From: Salarchaeum sp. JOR-1
GTDB taxonomy: Archaea > Halobacteriota > Halobacteria > Halobacteriales > Halobacteriaceae
Reading direction: 5' to 3'
Assembly (NCBI RefSeq): GCF_007833275.1
Contig: NZ_CP042241.1
Coordinates: 868,001-932,000 of the forward strand
Length of the DNA: 64,000 bases
Part shown: piece by piece, positions 34,205 through 43,995 of the stretch
Layout: the number at the start of each line of letters is the position of its first letter
How positions within the stretch are numbered: the first letter of the stretch is position 1
Program-made: the position numbers and the translations under genes
The notes under the pieces: model-generated
Told to the model about the DNA's origin: nothing
Database searches by the model: none
The model's input: the letters and a program-made list of their open reading frames with translations, nothing else

Positions 34205-34397
34205 TTCATGTCCCACCCCTGCCGTGGGCGCACGCAGACGGCGGCCTGCCGGCCGCCGCGTCATCCCCGAACCTACCACCGCGACCGCGTCCGTCTCCGT
34301 ACCGCGACGGCGGTGTCTTCCGCCCACTCCATGCTTGTTTTTCTCACAGTTCGCGCGAATCATCACGTTCAGGTGCCTGCCCGTTCTGACCCGACGG
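34205..34397. other. Structured non-coding stretch between SWIM and MFS genes
   Basis: Two more hairpins follow the terminator-like one: CCCAC/GTGGG (34212-34228) and CGGCGGCC/GGCCGCCG (34239-34258). The remainder contains GCTTGTTTTTCTC near 34333, a T-rich run. No reading frame here looks coding on either strand. It may be a leader for the MFS gene or the remnant of a mobile element end. Confidence 0.4.
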
Positions 34398-35552
34398 GTG
34401 GACAGTCGCTATCGCTACCCCGCGCTCTACTTCGTGTTCTTCGCGGCGTTCAGCGGGTTCGCCGCGTTCCGGAACGTCCTCTTAGAGGAGATGGGGATGT
34501 CCGGCGTCGAGATGGGCATCGTCGGGATGGTGATGATCACCGCGGGCGTCGTCGTCCAACCCCTCTGGGGGTTCGTCGCGGACTACACGCGCTCGCCCGC
34601 CCGCGTGCTCGTCGTCGCCGCCACCGTCTCCGCGCTGTCCCTCCTCTCCTATCCCCTCGGCGCAAGCCTCCCCGGCGACGCCTTCCTCCTCATCACCGCC
34701 GGCACCGCCCTGTTCGCCGTCGGCCGCGCCCCCATCGTCCCGCTGTCGAACGCGCTCGTCCTCCGCGAGGGCTTCGACTACGGCTACGCCCGAAGCTTCG
34801 GCTCCACATCCTTCGGCATCGCCGTCCTCGTCATCGGCTTCCTGCTCGCCTACACCACCACCCTGCTCGTCGTCTACCTCTACATCGCCGGCATGGCCGT
34901 GTTCGTCGCGCTCGCGCTCACCATCCCCGACGACGAGGAGTCCATCCTGGAGGGCGGCCTCGGCACGCAAGCCATCGGCCTGCTCGCGCGCCGCCAGTTC
35001 CAGGTCGTGCTCGTCGCCGCGTTCCTCCTCGGGTTCGTCTCCCGATCCGGCGACGCATTCTTCTCCGTCTACATGCGCGCCGTCGGCCTCGGCGACGGCT
35101 ACACGGGTGCGGCGTGGGCGCTCAAGACTGTCGCGGAAACCGTCGTCTTCCTCGCCGTCGGACGCACCGCGCTCTCCTACGGCAGCCTCGTCTCCGTCGG
35201 CGGCCTCGGGTTCGCCGCCGGCTACGCCGGCCTCACGCTCTTCCCCACGCTCGGCTCCGTCCTCCTCGCGAACGTCGGCCTCGGCGTCGGCCTCGCCCTC
35301 CTCTTCTTCGCGCTCGTCAACCTCGCGCACGACTGCGCGCCCGACGGCCTCCACTCCACCGCCCAGACCCTCCTCACGAGCGTCGGCGTCGGCGCGGGCG
35401 GCGCGCTCGGCCACATCGTCGCCGGCTGGCTCGTCGACGCCGTCGGCGTCCAGTCCATGTTCGCCTACCTCGCCGCCGCCTCAGTCCTCCTCGCGCTCGT
35501 CGGCGTCGCCGTGCACGCCGTCGCCGACGCCCGCCACCCCACGACGGCGTAA
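34398..35552 (+). CDS. MFS transporter
   Basis: A 384-residue major facilitator protein with about 12 membrane segments. The first is YPALYFVFFAAFSGFAAF; the loop between TM2 and TM3 reads GFVADYTRSPARVLV, the usual MFS D-R region. The pattern is closest to the nucleoside-permease or PucC/lactose-permease-like group (MFS_1_like), so the substrate is undefined. I place the start at GTG 34398 (VDSRYRYPAL), right at the first segment; the long open frame further up is a shadow of the SWIM gene. It converges on hisH. Confidence 0.87.
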   Translation: MDSRYRYPALYFVFFAAFSGFAAFRNVLLEEMGMSGVEMGIVGMVMITAGVVVQPLWGFVADYTRSPARVLVVAATVSALSLLSYPLGASLPGDAFLLITAGTALFAVGRAPIVPLSNALVLREGFDYGYARSFGSTSFGIAVLVIGFLLAYTTTLLVVYLYIAGMAVFVALALTIPDDEESILEGGLGTQAIGLLARRQFQVVLVAAFLLGFVSRSGDAFFSVYMRAVGLGDGYTGAAWALKTVAETVVFLAVGRTALSYGSLVSVGGLGFAAGYAGLTLFPTLGSVLLANVGLGVGLALLFFALVNLAHDCAPDGLHSTAQTLLTSVGVGAGGALGHIVAGWLVDAVGVQSMFAYLAAASVLLALVGVAVHAVADARHPTTA

Positions 35553-35596
35553 CCGCTCGCCGACCCACCCAACACGCCCGACACACCGCCCGCGGC

Positions 35597-36307
35597 TCAC
35601 TCGGCGCAGATGTCGACGAAGTTCCGCAGAATCCTCAGCCCCGTCTCACCGGACTTCTCCGGGTGGAACTGCGTGCCGAACACGTTCCCCGCCTCGTTCG
35701 CGACGACGGACGCGAACTCGACCTCGTAGTCGGTCGTCGCAACGACGTTCACGCCGTTGTCGGGCTCCGCGTAGTAGGAGTGCACGAAGTACGCGTACTC
35801 GCCGTCGACGGAACCGCCCGCGGTTCCGTCGGCCAACCGCGTCTCCGACGAGACACTGTCGACGCCCTCAACGAGGGGGTGGCTGCGCTGCACGTCCAGT
35901 TCGTTCCAGCCCATGTGCGGCACCTTCTGGCCCTGGCTGAACCGGACGTTCCGTCCCGGAATCAGCCCGAGACCGTCCACGTCGCCCTCGCCGTCCCGAC
36001 TGGCTTCCTCGCTGCCCTCCAGCAGCATCTGCATCCCGAGGCAGATGCCGAACAGGGGCGTCCCCGACTCCGCCACGTCGAGCAGGGTGTCGCGGAACGG
36101 CCCCGCGTTCTCCATGCCCTCGCTGAACGCGCCGACGCCGGGGAGGACGACGCCGTCCGCGTTCAGGATCTCGTCGGTGTCCTCGGTGATGGTGACGGAC
36201 GCGCCCGCGCGTTCGAGGCCGCGCGTCACGCTCCGCAGGTTCCCCAGGCCGTAGTCCACGACGACGACCGACGCCGCCGCCTGCCGCTGGGCGTCCGTAG
36301 TGCTCAT
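35597..36307 (-). CDS. hisH: Imidazole glycerol phosphate synthase, glutaminase subunit
   Basis: Supplies ammonia from glutamine to HisF in histidine synthesis. The 236-residue class I amidotransferase begins with SVVVVDYGLGNLRSV; the nucleophile Cys is in FGICLGMQMLLE, and the His-Glu pair is in GTQFHPEKSG. KVPHMGWNEL is a HisH-specific block. ATG 36307 begins MSTTDAQRQ. Other his genes are not in this window, as usual for scattered haloarchaeal his genes. It is the last gene of a run after DUF5786, DUF99 and UDG, 53 bases from the UDG stop. Confidence 0.95.
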   Translation of the reverse strand: MSTTDAQRQAAASVVVVDYGLGNLRSVTRGLERAGASVTITEDTDEILNADGVVLPGVGAFSEGMENAGPFRDTLLDVAESGTPLFGICLGMQMLLEGSEEASRDGEGDVDGLGLIPGRNVRFSQGQKVPHMGWNELDVQRSHPLVEGVDSVSSETRLADGTAGGSVDGEYAYFVHSYYAEPDNGVNVVATTDYEVEFASVVANEAGNVFGTQFHPEKSGETGLRILRNFVDICAE

Positions 36308-36360
36308 GCGAGTGGGTACGCCGACCGCGGGCAAGTCGTTTTCCCCTCCGTCGTTCGGCC

Positions 36361-36957
36361 TCAGTAGTCGTCGAACGTCGCCTGTCCGCCCGCGACGCCC
36401 GCGACGGTCGCGGCCTTCTCGATGGTCGCGTCGAACGTCTCCTCCTGACTGCGGTCGTAGAGCGTCGCCGCCGGATGCACGCAGACGAGGACGTCCCGGC
36501 GCTTGCTCCCGAGTTCGACGGTTTCGACGGTGCCCGCTTCGCTCGTCACCGCCACGTCCCGTCCGAGCAGGTGCTCACTCGGCACCTTCCCGAGCGTCAC
36601 CACGACCTCGGGGTCGATCTGGTCGAGTTCGGCTTCCAGATATGGCCGGCAGTTCGCGAGTTCCTCCGTGCTGGGGTCGCGGTTGTCCGGCGGGCGACAC
36701 CGCACGCAGTTCGTGATTCGCACCCGCTTCCGGGGGAGGCCGTGCTCGCCGAGCGCGCTGTCGAGCACGTCGCCGCTCCGCCCGACGAACGGCACGCCCT
36801 CCCGGTCTTCCTGCTCGCCCGGTGCCTCCCCGACGAACACCACGTCCGCGTCCGCGGGCCCCGTGCCGTTCACGATGCGCGAGCGCGACTCCACGAGGTC
36901 GCCGCAGCGCTCGCACGCGGTCACGTCGAGGCCGTCCATGTTCTCCATACCCGCCAC
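36361..36957 (-). CDS. Family 4 uracil-DNA glycosylase (Fe-S)
   Basis: Removes uracil from DNA. The 198-residue protein shows the family 4/5 motif A as GEAPGEQED (residues 43-51) and motif B as VCVHPAATLYD. Cysteines C15, C18, C87 and C103 fit the 4Fe-4S ligands of family 4 enzymes. The ATG at 36957 is used here; in-frame ATGs at 36948 and 36939 are equally close to the first conserved Cys. It lies 16 bases after the DUF99 stop in the same operon, joining a repair enzyme to an endonuclease V-like protein. Confidence 0.93.
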   Translation of the reverse strand: MAGMENMDGLDVTACERCGDLVESRSRIVNGTGPADADVVFVGEAPGEQEDREGVPFVGRSGDVLDSALGEHGLPRKRVRITNCVRCRPPDNRDPSTEELANCRPYLEAELDQIDPEVVVTLGKVPSEHLLGRDVAVTSEAGTVETVELGSKRRDVLVCVHPAATLYDRSQEETFDATIEKAATVAGVAGGQATFDDY

Positions 36958-36973
36958 GTCGGCCGACGGGGGG

Positions 36974-37516
36974 TTAACCGGTGCGGTAGTCGTCCGCCGC
37001 GCGCGCCGCGAGTCGCGCCACCCGAACCGGTTCGGGCCGCCCGCCCGCCGGCGTGAACGCCCGCACCACGCTCGCGGGGTCGTCGCAGCCGACCGACCGC
37101 ACGAACACCGACTCGTCGTCCACCACCACCTCCTCGCGCGGCGGCTGGCGCTCGTAGATGGCGAGACGGCGCCCGGGGTCGTCGAACTCGCGTCGGATGG
37201 CGTCGCCGAGGCCGGGGCTCTCCTCGAACGACACGGAGAGCGTCGGTCGTTCGACGGACTCGTGAATCCGCGGGAGGTCGAGAACGTTGAACCACGCCGG
37301 CGCGACGCCCGCCACGAAGAGGTACTGTACGTCGGGTCGGTCGAGGTCGTTCCAGATGTCGATAACGCAGTCGGTGGCGTCGAGGCCGCCGACGGTGCAC
37401 GAACCGAACGAAAAGCCGTCTACGACGCGGTCTGCACGCACCACGGCCCCGGCGAGCGTCGACTCCTCGCCGGTGTAGGATTCGGCGAGGCCGAGCGCGC
37501 GCGTCCCCGACTTCAC
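36974..37516 (-). CDS. DUF99/UPF0215 protein, endonuclease V homologue
   Basis: A 180-residue archaeal protein of COG1628, related in fold to endonuclease V. Motifs are LGLAESYTGEESTLAGAVVR, VDGFSFGSCTVGGLDATD and AGVAPAWFNVLDLPRIHES (partial strings). Whether these proteins cut deaminated nucleic acid is not established. The ATG overlaps the end of the DUF5786 gene by four bases, and the UDG gene follows within 16 bases. That context, next to uracil repair, favours a role in handling deaminated bases. Confidence 0.9.
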   Translation of the reverse strand: MKSGTRALGLAESYTGEESTLAGAVVRADRVVDGFSFGSCTVGGLDATDCVIDIWNDLDRPDVQYLFVAGVAPAWFNVLDLPRIHESVERPTLSVSFEESPGLGDAIRREFDDPGRRLAIYERQPPREEVVVDDESVFVRSVGCDDPASVVRAFTPAGGRPEPVRVARLAARAADDYRTG

Positions 37517-37689
37517 TCGCTCTTGATGTCCTTGAGCTTGTCCAGCAGCTCGTCGTTCGACGCGTCTATCTCGTAATCGACCTCCCCCCTGTGTGCGTGT
37601 TCTTCGGTATCGACGCTCGCGCTCTCGTCGATGTCCGAGTCGAGGTTCTGGTTCTCCTGTTCGGACTCGTCGTAACTACCGAAGCCCAT
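37513..37689 (-). CDS. Small DUF5786 protein
   Basis: A 58-residue acidic protein that begins MGFGSYDESEQENQ and ends with a short helix SNDELLDKLKDIKSE. These two blocks match the haloarchaeal DUF5786 family as I know it. Its function is unknown; the conserved helix suggests a protein-binding tail. Its stop overlaps the DUF99 start by four bases, so it is the first cistron of the DUF5786-DUF99-UDG-hisH run. The gene is divergent from the MBL gene at 37759. Confidence 0.85.
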   Translation of the reverse strand: MGFGSYDESEQENQNLDSDIDESASVDTEEHAHRGEVDYEIDASNDELLDKLKDIKSE

Positions 37690-37758
37690 GTGTGTTCCAT
37701 GGGGCGACGGATTCAAAAATTCCCCGCCTATTTGACGCGCCCGCCCGTCTCCCCGCGT

Positions 37759-38370
37759 ATGAACGTCACGACCGTCACCGCGGACGCGGACACCTTCACC
37801 TGTAACGCCTACCTCGCGCTCGACGACACCGCGACGCTCGTCGACGCCGGCGCGATGCCCGGCGTCGAGGATGTCGTCCGCGAGCACACCGACACCCTCG
37901 ACCGCGTCGTCCTCACCCACCAGCACGGCGACCACGTCGCGGAACTCGACGCCGTCGTCGAGGCGTTCGACCCCGACGTGTACGCGTACGCCGACCACTC
38001 CCACAGAACCCACGAACTCGCGGACGGCGACACCGTCACTATCGCCGACGAGTCCTTCGAGGTCGTGCACACGCCCGGACACGCCGACGACCACGTCTCC
38101 CTCGTCTCCCAGTCCAGCCTCTTCAGCGGCGACGTGGTCGTTCACGACGACGGCGCGTTCGACGACGGGAGCTTCGGCCGCACCGACATGCCCGGCCAGA
38201 GTCGAGAAGCGCTCATCGAGAGCATTCAGCGCCTCCTCTCGCGAATGGACGACGCCGTCGAACACATGTACAGCGGCCACGGCGGCGTCTTCCACGGCGA
38301 CGTGCGCGCGGTCGTCGAACGCGCGCTCGAACGCGCCGAACGCCGCGAACCGAAATACCCCGACGAGTAA
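37759..38370 (+). CDS. MBL-fold metallohydrolase
   Basis: A 203-residue metallo-beta-lactamase-fold hydrolase in the glyoxalase II-like group. The metal motif T-H-Q-H-G-D-H is at about residues 53-59; [12 protein letters not shown] and the FSGDVV aspartate supply further ligands, and SGHGGVFHG the last histidine. The substrate is unknown. ATG 37759 begins [16 protein letters not shown], the usual first strand. It is divergent from DUF5786 and followed by the L40e gene. Confidence 0.9.
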   Translation: MNVTTVTADADTFTCNAYLALDDTATLVDAGAMPGVEDVVREHTDTLDRVVLTHQHGDHVAELDAVVEAFDPDVYAYADHSHRTHELADGDTVTIADESFEVVHTPGHADDHVSLVSQSSLFSGDVVVHDDGAFDDGSFGRTDMPGQSREALIESIQRLLSRMDDAVEHMYSGHGGVFHGDVRAVVERALERAERREPKYPDE

Positions 38371-38414
38371 GCCGTAGCGGTGGTCGTGTCCGCGAGTGGG
38401 CGTGTTTCTCAAGG

Positions 38415-38420
38415 TTTAAA
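38415..38420 (+). promoter_or_regulatory. TATA box for L40e
   Basis: TTTAAA lies 24 bases before the ATG at 38445, predicting a leaderless messenger. Confidence 0.6.
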
Positions 38421-38444
38421 CGCCTCGCCGTCGAGAACTCCCGT

Positions 38445-38594
38445 ATGAGCAAGGAAATCTCCGTCGAAGACCGACTCCTCGACAAACAGGTGTGCATGCG
38501 CTGCAACGCCCGCAACCCCAAGGAGGCCGACAACTGCCGGAAGTGCGGCTACGGGAACCTCCGCCCGAAGGCCCGCGAACGCCGCTCCGCCTAA
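38445..38594 (+). CDS. rpl40e: 50S ribosomal protein L40e
   Basis: A 49-residue ribosomal zinc-ribbon protein. The two pairs C18-x-x-C21 (VCMRCNARN) and C32-x-x-C35 (CRKCGYGN) and the basic tail [10 protein letters not shown] are diagnostic of L40e. It would be part of the large subunit. In the same neighbourhood Tsr3 (rRNA modification) supports a translation-related region. It has its own TATA box at 38415. Confidence 0.95.
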   Translation: MSKEISVEDRLLDKQVCMRCNARNPKEADNCRKCGYGNLRPKARERRSA

Positions 38595-38647
38595 TTCTCG
38601 ACACGTCCGTTCGTTTCGACCGCACCGCGAGCGGGGTGCTTACCCGC

Positions 38648-38848
38648 TCAGTTCAGCGCGTGGTCTGCGAGGAACGCGAGCGAGACGACGAGAAGCGCCG
38701 CGCCGCCGAGGAACGCCATCCCCGATATTATCCCTGAGCTCCCTCCGTTGAGTTGAGCGAGTTCGGTGACTCCTCGCGAGGCCGTTAACACCAGAAGTGC
38801 GAGCCCCACGAGTATGAGCGTCACTCCTATCGGAGGGCGGTCTTCCAT
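38648..38848 (-). CDS. Small membrane protein, two TM segments
   Basis: A 66-residue protein with two hydrophobic segments (PIGVTLILVGLALLVLTASR and the segment from about 44 to 63), ending in ADHALN. ATG 38848 begins MEDRPP. It lies 41 bases downstream of tsr3 on the same strand and converges on L40e. No family recognised; function unknown. Confidence 0.6.
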   Translation of the reverse strand: MEDRPPIGVTLILVGLALLVLTASRGVTELAQLNGGSSGIISGMAFLGGAALLVVSLAFLADHALN

Positions 38849-38889
38849 CTTGTCGGCGACAACTCCCGTTCCACAAGTAAAAATTCCGA

Positions 38890-39390
38890 CTATTCTCCGC
38901 CGGCGTCGAGGTACTCCTGCTGGATTTCGACGACCTCCGTCGAGTCCTCGCACTCCGCGTATCGCCGAAGCGGTTCCTCGTTGAGTTCGAGGAAGGTGTG
39001 TCCCCAGGTGAACTTCGCCAGGATTTCCTCCGCGTGCTCTCGCTCGCCGAGGATGCAGAGCGCGCCGGCGAACGCCTCGACGGTGTTGAGTTGGAAGGGC
39101 TGGCCGTAGTTCACGGGGTTCGCGGCGACCAAAAAGGGGAGGGCGCGGTGGTCGCCCGGCATCTCGAACATCGCTTTCTCCGCGGTCTCCCACGAGCAGT
39201 CGAGTGCGACGAGCCGCTGGTGGTCGGCGTCCGCGGGGCTGAGCGCGACCTCGGCGTGCGGGTTCAGGACGACGCCGTACGGGGTCGCGCTCGCGGAGCG
39301 GTGTAACTCCGCGAGGTCGAAGCGCGCGAGCTTTCGCGCCGTGCACTTCTCGGGGTCGTCGTCGCCCTCGTACCGGACGTGTAACTCCAC
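38890..39390 (-). CDS. tsr3: 16S/18S rRNA aminocarboxypropyltransferase
   Basis: Transfers the 3-amino-3-carboxypropyl group from SAM to a modified uridine of small-subunit rRNA; archaeal Tsr3 proteins make the acp3U-type residue in helix 31. The 166-residue protein carries the DUF367 signature [16 protein letters not shown], then [18 protein letters not shown] and [16 protein letters not shown], with [13 protein letters not shown] near the end. Standard length. It begins at 39390 and is divergent from the NTF2-like gene. Confidence 0.94.
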   Translation of the reverse strand: MELHVRYEGDDDPEKCTARKLARFDLAELHRSASATPYGVVLNPHAEVALSPADADHQRLVALDCSWETAEKAMFEMPGDHRALPFLVAANPVNYGQPFQLNTVEAFAGALCILGEREHAEEILAKFTWGHTFLELNEEPLRRYAECEDSTEVVEIQQEYLDAGGE

Positions 39391-39469
39391 GCCTCCGTTT
39401 CGCCCGCGTCGGGCAAAAGCGCCGCGTTCGCCCCGCGGTTTCTTGTCCGTCGAGCGCTCACCACCGGGT

Positions 39470-39790
39470 ATGGACTCGGTCGACCTCGCGCACGCCTACT
39501 ACGACGCCATCGACGCGGGCGACTACGAGGCGCTCCGAGCGGTACTCGCGCCCGACTTCACCCACGTCCGGCCCGACCGCACGCTCGCGGGCCGCGAGGA
39601 GTTCGTCTCCTTCATGCGGGACGACCGCCCGCGCACCGACACGAAACACGTCGTGGACTCGGTGACGGCGGGCGTGGACGGCGCGGTCGCGCACGGCCAC
39701 CTGTTCGCGCCCGACGAACTCCTGTTCGCGTTCGTGGACGTGTTCGAGACCGGCGAAAAGATAGAACGACTGCGGACGTACGCGGATTAG
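39470..39790 (+). CDS. SnoaL/NTF2-like protein
   Basis: A 106-residue protein of the cone-shaped NTF2-like fold. [20 protein letters not shown] followed by [20 protein letters not shown] and a C-terminal beta-rich half are typical of SnoaL-like domains; the family covers small-molecule isomerases and non-catalytic binders, so no activity can be named. ATG 39470 was chosen at the first conserved helix. The stop overlaps the convergent serS gene by four bases. Confidence 0.85.
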   Translation: MDSVDLAHAYYDAIDAGDYEALRAVLAPDFTHVRPDRTLAGREEFVSFMRDDRPRTDTKHVVDSVTAGVDGAVAHGHLFAPDELLFAFVDVFETGEKIERLRTYAD

Positions 39791-41160
39791 TCCTGCGCGC
39801 CGAGCGCGGACTCCCCGACCTTCTCGCCGCCCTCGATGACCGCCTGGCCGCCCATGTACGGCCGGAGCGCCTCGGGCACGTCGACCGTTCCGTCCTCGTT
39901 CTGGTAGTATTCGAGGATCGCGACGACGATGCGCGGCACGGCGAGCCCCGACCCGTTCAGGGTGTGGACGTACTCCGCGCTCTCGTGCTTCTCCGGCCGG
40001 TACTGGATGCCCGCGCGGCGCGCCTGGAAGTCCTCGAAGTTCGACACCGACGACACTTCGAGCCACCGCCCTCCGACATCGGGCCCCTCTTCCATGTCGT
40101 CGCCGGGCGCCCACACTTCGAGGTCGTACTTCTTCGCCTGCGTGAACCCCAGGTCGCCCGTGCACATCTCCAGGATGCGGTAGGGGAGTTCGAGGCGGCG
40201 AAGCACTTCTTCCGCTTCGTTCACGAGGCCCTCGAAGCGCTCGTAGCTGTTCTCTGGCTCGACGAAGTTCACCATCTCCACCTTGTTGAACTGGTGGACG
40301 CGCACGATACCCCGGGTCTCGGTGCCGTGCTCGCCGGCCTCCCGGCGGAAGTTCGGACTGTAGGCCTGGTGCTTGAGCGGGAGGTCTTCGCTGAGCAGAA
40401 TCTCGTCCCGGTACATGTTCGTCACCGGGACTTCGGCGGTCGGGAGGAGCCAGAGGTCGTCGTCGTCGTACGCCTCCTCGTTCGATCCGCCGAGTCGGTA
40501 CGCGTCCTCGGTGAACTTCGGGAACTGCCCCGTCCCCCGCATCGACGCCGAATTCACGGGTATCGGCGGGAACACGTCCACGTAGTCCTGTTCGCGGTGG
40601 ACGTCCAGCATGAACTGGACGAGAGCGTGTTCGAGTTTCGCGCCGTCCCCCTTCGCGAAGTAGAACCCGCCGCCGGAGACTTTCGCGCCGCGCTCGAAGT
40701 CGAGGATGTCGAGTTCCTCGCCGAGGTCGTAGTGCGGCACCACCTCCTCGGGGAGGTCGCGCAGGTCGTCGAACAGCTCGCGGCGGCGCTCGACGTTCTC
40801 CGACTCGTCTTCGCCGACGGGAACGCTCTCGTGCGGAATCTGGGGGAGTTCGAGCAGGCGTTCTTCGAGTTCGGCTTCGAGTTCGTCCGCCCGGTCCTCG
40901 ACCGCCTCGATGCGCTCCTTGAGTTCGCTCGACCGCTCGATGGCGTCCTCGGCCTCCGCCTCCTTGCCTTCCTGCTTGAGTTCGCCGATCTTCGAGCTGA
41001 CTTCGTTCCGTTCGTGGCGGAGGTCGTCGCCCTCGGCCTTGAGGTCGCGCCACTCCTCGTCCACTTCGAGGATGCGGTCGAGGTCGACGTCGACGCCCTT
41101 GTTGTCGAGGGCTTCGCGGACCGCCTCAGGGTTCTCCCGGACGAACTGACGGCTGAGCAT
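39787..41160 (-). CDS. serS: Seryl-tRNA synthetase
   Basis: Class II synthetase that charges tRNA-Ser, including the tRNA-Ser(GGA) encoded at 22.8 kb. The 457-residue protein has the N-terminal coiled-coil arm (about 25-105, dense Glu/Arg heptads) that contacts the long variable arm. Motif 2 is [19 protein letters not shown] and motif 3 is [16 protein letters not shown]. This is the common bacterial-type SerRS, not the methanogen-type enzyme. The ATG at 41160 begins [14 protein letters not shown]. Confidence 0.96.
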   Translation of the reverse strand: MLSRQFVRENPEAVREALDNKGVDVDLDRILEVDEEWRDLKAEGDDLRHERNEVSSKIGELKQEGKEAEAEDAIERSSELKERIEAVEDRADELEAELEERLLELPQIPHESVPVGEDESENVERRRELFDDLRDLPEEVVPHYDLGEELDILDFERGAKVSGGGFYFAKGDGAKLEHALVQFMLDVHREQDYVDVFPPIPVNSASMRGTGQFPKFTEDAYRLGGSNEEAYDDDDLWLLPTAEVPVTNMYRDEILLSEDLPLKHQAYSPNFRREAGEHGTETRGIVRVHQFNKVEMVNFVEPENSYERFEGLVNEAEEVLRRLELPYRILEMCTGDLGFTQAKKYDLEVWAPGDDMEEGPDVGGRWLEVSSVSNFEDFQARRAGIQYRPEKHESAEYVHTLNGSGLAVPRIVVAILEYYQNEDGTVDVPEALRPYMGGQAVIEGGEKVGESALGAQD

Positions 41161-41212
41161 ACGCTCGCTTCTGTCGGGGCCGCCAAAATCGTGTCGGAGT
41201 GCGGGGCGCGGG

Positions 41213-41416
41213 CTACTGCTGCGCCCGCGCCATCTCCAGCGACGTGAAGAACCCGAAGTACGCGATTACCCCCGCGAACATGCAGAGGTAGTACGCCCAC
41301 TCGGGGCCGTTCGTCAGGTCGAACAGGAGGTTCACGCCCACGACCCAGGCGACGGCGAACACGAGGTCCGCCATCATTCCGGACTTCTGCTCGCGGACGG
41401 AGTCGATGACGCCCAT
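41213..41416 (-). CDS. Small membrane protein at the end of the acetate operon
   Basis: A 67-residue protein with two hydrophobic segments ([16 protein letters not shown] and [19 protein letters not shown]). ATG 41416 lies one base after the UspA stop, so it is the last cistron of the acs-DUF4212-actP-usp run. No known family; the position suggests a role with the transporter, which is inference. Confidence 0.65.
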   Translation of the reverse strand: MGVIDSVREQKSGMMADLVFAVAWVVGVNLLFDLTNGPEWAYYLCMFAGVIAYFGFFTSLEMARAQQ

Positions 41417-41417
41417 C

Positions 41418-41878
<461 letters not shown>

Positions 41879-41879
<1 letters not shown>

Positions 41880-43567
41880 CACGCGTCACCTCCCTCGATG
41901 TCCTCGCCGCCGTCGGTGGACACCGCTTCCTCCGCGGACTCCATGCGGTCCATCGGTTCGGGGCTGTGACACTGCCGGACGAGCTGTTTCGTCTCCATGT
42001 CCGGTTCCTCCGTCACGAGCGACACGCCGATGGTGACGACGAACACGACGGGAACCGCGATGAGCGCGGAGCCGATGGCGGGCACCCACTGCGCGAGCGT
42101 CGGGGAGATAGTGCTGTCGAGCGACGCCACGTACGCCGGCAGCACCTCGTTGATCATCGGGATTATCCAGATGACGAGGCCCGTGGTCATGCCGGCGAGC
42201 GCGCCCTGACGGTTCGTGTTCTCCCACCACAGACCGAGGAAGAACATCGGGAACAGCACCGCGCCGGCGAGCGAGAACGCGTACGACACGAGCGCCGCGA
42301 TGGGGGCTGCCGGGTTGAGCGCGGCGAGCGTCGTGATGACGCCGAGCGCGACGATGCTCAGGCGGCCGACGAGCACCTGCTGGCGCTGGGTCGCGTCCGG
42401 GTTGATGATGTTCGCGTAGATGTCGTGCGAGATGGCGGACGACCCGGCGATGAACAGGCCGGCGACCGTCGCGATGGCGGCGGCGATACCGCCAGCCGCG
42501 ACGAGACCGACGAACCACTGCGGGAGGTTCGAGAGCTGCGCGGCGAGCACGACGATGACGTCGCCGGCCGCGCTCGTCATCCCGGGGTCGCCGTACACGT
42601 CACCGATCTGGTTCGAGTAGAGGTCGGTGCCGAACGCGGCGAACGCGGGCGAGCTCAGGTAGAGGAGGCAGATGAAGCCGAGCCCCCACACCGTCGACCA
42701 GCGCGCGGTGCGCTCGGAGTCGACCGTGTAGAACCGAACGAGGACGTGCGGGAGGCCGCAGGTTCCGACCACGAGCGAGAACGCGGTCGCGATCCAGAGG
42801 TAGTAGCTCTGGTGGACGAACGGCTCGCTGAACTCGTTGCTCAGCACGCTGAACAGCTGGCCGTACTCGATGTGCGGCAGGACGGTGGAATAGCCGTTCA
42901 CGTAGCCGACGGCGTAGAGACCGGCGAGGAACGCGACGATGAGGATGACGTACTGGACGGCCATGTTCTTCGTCGCACCCATCATGCCGGAGATGCTCAG
43001 GTAGCCGACCGTGATGGCCATCATGAAGACGACCATCGACTGATAGCCGGTGAGGCCGAGGATGCCGAGGTCGCCGAAGATGTAGAGGCCGACGAGAGCC
43101 ATGCCGCGCGCCTGCCCGATGGCGTACACGAACCCGATGAGGAACGTGGTGACGGCGGCGATTGCGCGCGCGGTGTCGGAGTTGTAGCGGTCGCCGACGA
43201 AGTCGGGCGCGGTGTACTTCCCGAACCGCCGCATCTGGGCGGCCATGAAGATGAGGAGGATGAAGTACCCGGTCGACCAGCCGACGACGAACGCGAGTCC
43301 GTAGAACCCGCTGAGTGCGATGAGCGCGGCCATGCCGAGGTAGGACGCGGCGCTCATCCAGTTCGCGCCGATGGCCATGCCGTTCTCGACGTTCCCGATG
43401 GAGCGTCCGGCGACCCACATGCCCTCGGTGTCGGCGACCTTGAACACGAAGCCGATGACGAGGAACAATGCGAGCATCGCCAGCACGAGGATGGCGGGAA
43501 TGAGCTTGAACGAGACGTTCAGTCCCTCGGGGAGCAGGCCGCTCTGCATCGGGAGGAGCAGACTCAT
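41879..43567 (-). CDS. Sodium:solute symporter, ActP-like acetate permease
   Basis: A 562-residue SSS-family transporter with about 13 membrane segments. FWVAGRSIGNVENGMAIGAN-like and MSAASYLGMAALIAL blocks form the sodium site region, and TCGLPHVLVRFYTV is the ActP-type signature. It pairs with the upstream DUF4212 small subunit, a known arrangement (VC_2705-type symporters). Location after acs and DUF4212 in one operon points to acetate or another short monocarboxylate as substrate. The ATG at 43567 overlaps the DUF4212 stop by one base and has a Shine-Dalgarno. Confidence 0.92.
41886..41893 (-). promoter_or_regulatory. Shine-Dalgarno of usp inside actP
   Basis: GGAGGTGA, read on the minus strand within the last actP codons, is 6 bases from the usp ATG. 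The same GGAGGTGACGC-x-TGATG string precedes actP itself. Confidence 0.7.
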
Positions 43568-43953
43568 CAGGCGTCACCTCCGTGGCTGATGCCGTACTTC
43601 TCGTCGAGCGCGTCGCGTCGGCGCGCGTACCAGAACGAGAGGATGAGCGCCCCTGCGGGAGCGCAGACGGCGACGAGGAAGTAGTGCAGCGGGAAGCCGC
43701 CGGGGATGGTCATCGTCATCGTCTCGGGCGCGAGCGCGGTCGCCGTCACCGGGCCGAAGACGAGCACCGCCCAGATGATGAAGCCGGTCCAGATGAGGCG
43801 GAGGTGGTCGCGCATGAACTCCGTGCTCGGATTGAGGAGGTTCACTTCCTCTTGGAGGTAGTTCGTCTCCCGGTGGCGTTGCGCCGCCGTGGCGGTGCCG
43901 CCGTCGGGAGCGGTTCGTTCGTCGTCCGAATCGTGCCTGTCATTTTCTGTCAT
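43567..43953 (-). CDS. DUF4212 symporter small subunit
   Basis: A 128-residue membrane protein with an acidic N-terminus (about 30 residues) and two hydrophobic segments (IWTGFIIWAVLVFGP and FPLHYFLVAVCAPAGALILSF). This is the DUF4212 'sodium/substrate symporter small subunit' that accompanies ActP-like SSS transporters. FWYARRRDALDEKYGI is its C-terminal signature. It precedes actP with a one-base overlap and follows acs after 42 bases. Confidence 0.9.
   Translation of the reverse strand: MTENDRHDSDDERTAPDGGTATAAQRHRETNYLQEEVNLLNPSTEFMRDHLRLIWTGFIIWAVLVFGPVTATALAPETMTMTIPGGFPLHYFLVAVCAPAGALILSFWYARRRDALDEKYGISHGGDA
43574..43581 (-). promoter_or_regulatory. Shine-Dalgarno of actP inside the DUF4212 gene
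   Basis: GGAGGTGA on the minus strand lies 6 bases before the actP ATG at 43567, within the last codons of the DUF4212 gene, supporting coupled translation of the two transporter subunits. Confidence 0.7.
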
Positions 43954-43995
43954 AGTGTCTCACGTTGAATATGGTGGAACCGCTGTTTCGAGTGG

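Noticed and set aside
34172-34366. 64-codon minus-strand frame in the hairpin region, as a possible transposase remnant
   Set aside because: The translation is basic and low-complexity, and I could not match it to TnpB or any transposase. The region is reported as structured DNA only.
41966-43684. Plus-strand 572-codon frame opposite actP
   Set aside because: Acidic but repetitive, with no hydrophobic core or motif; it is the reverse complement of transmembrane codons of ActP.
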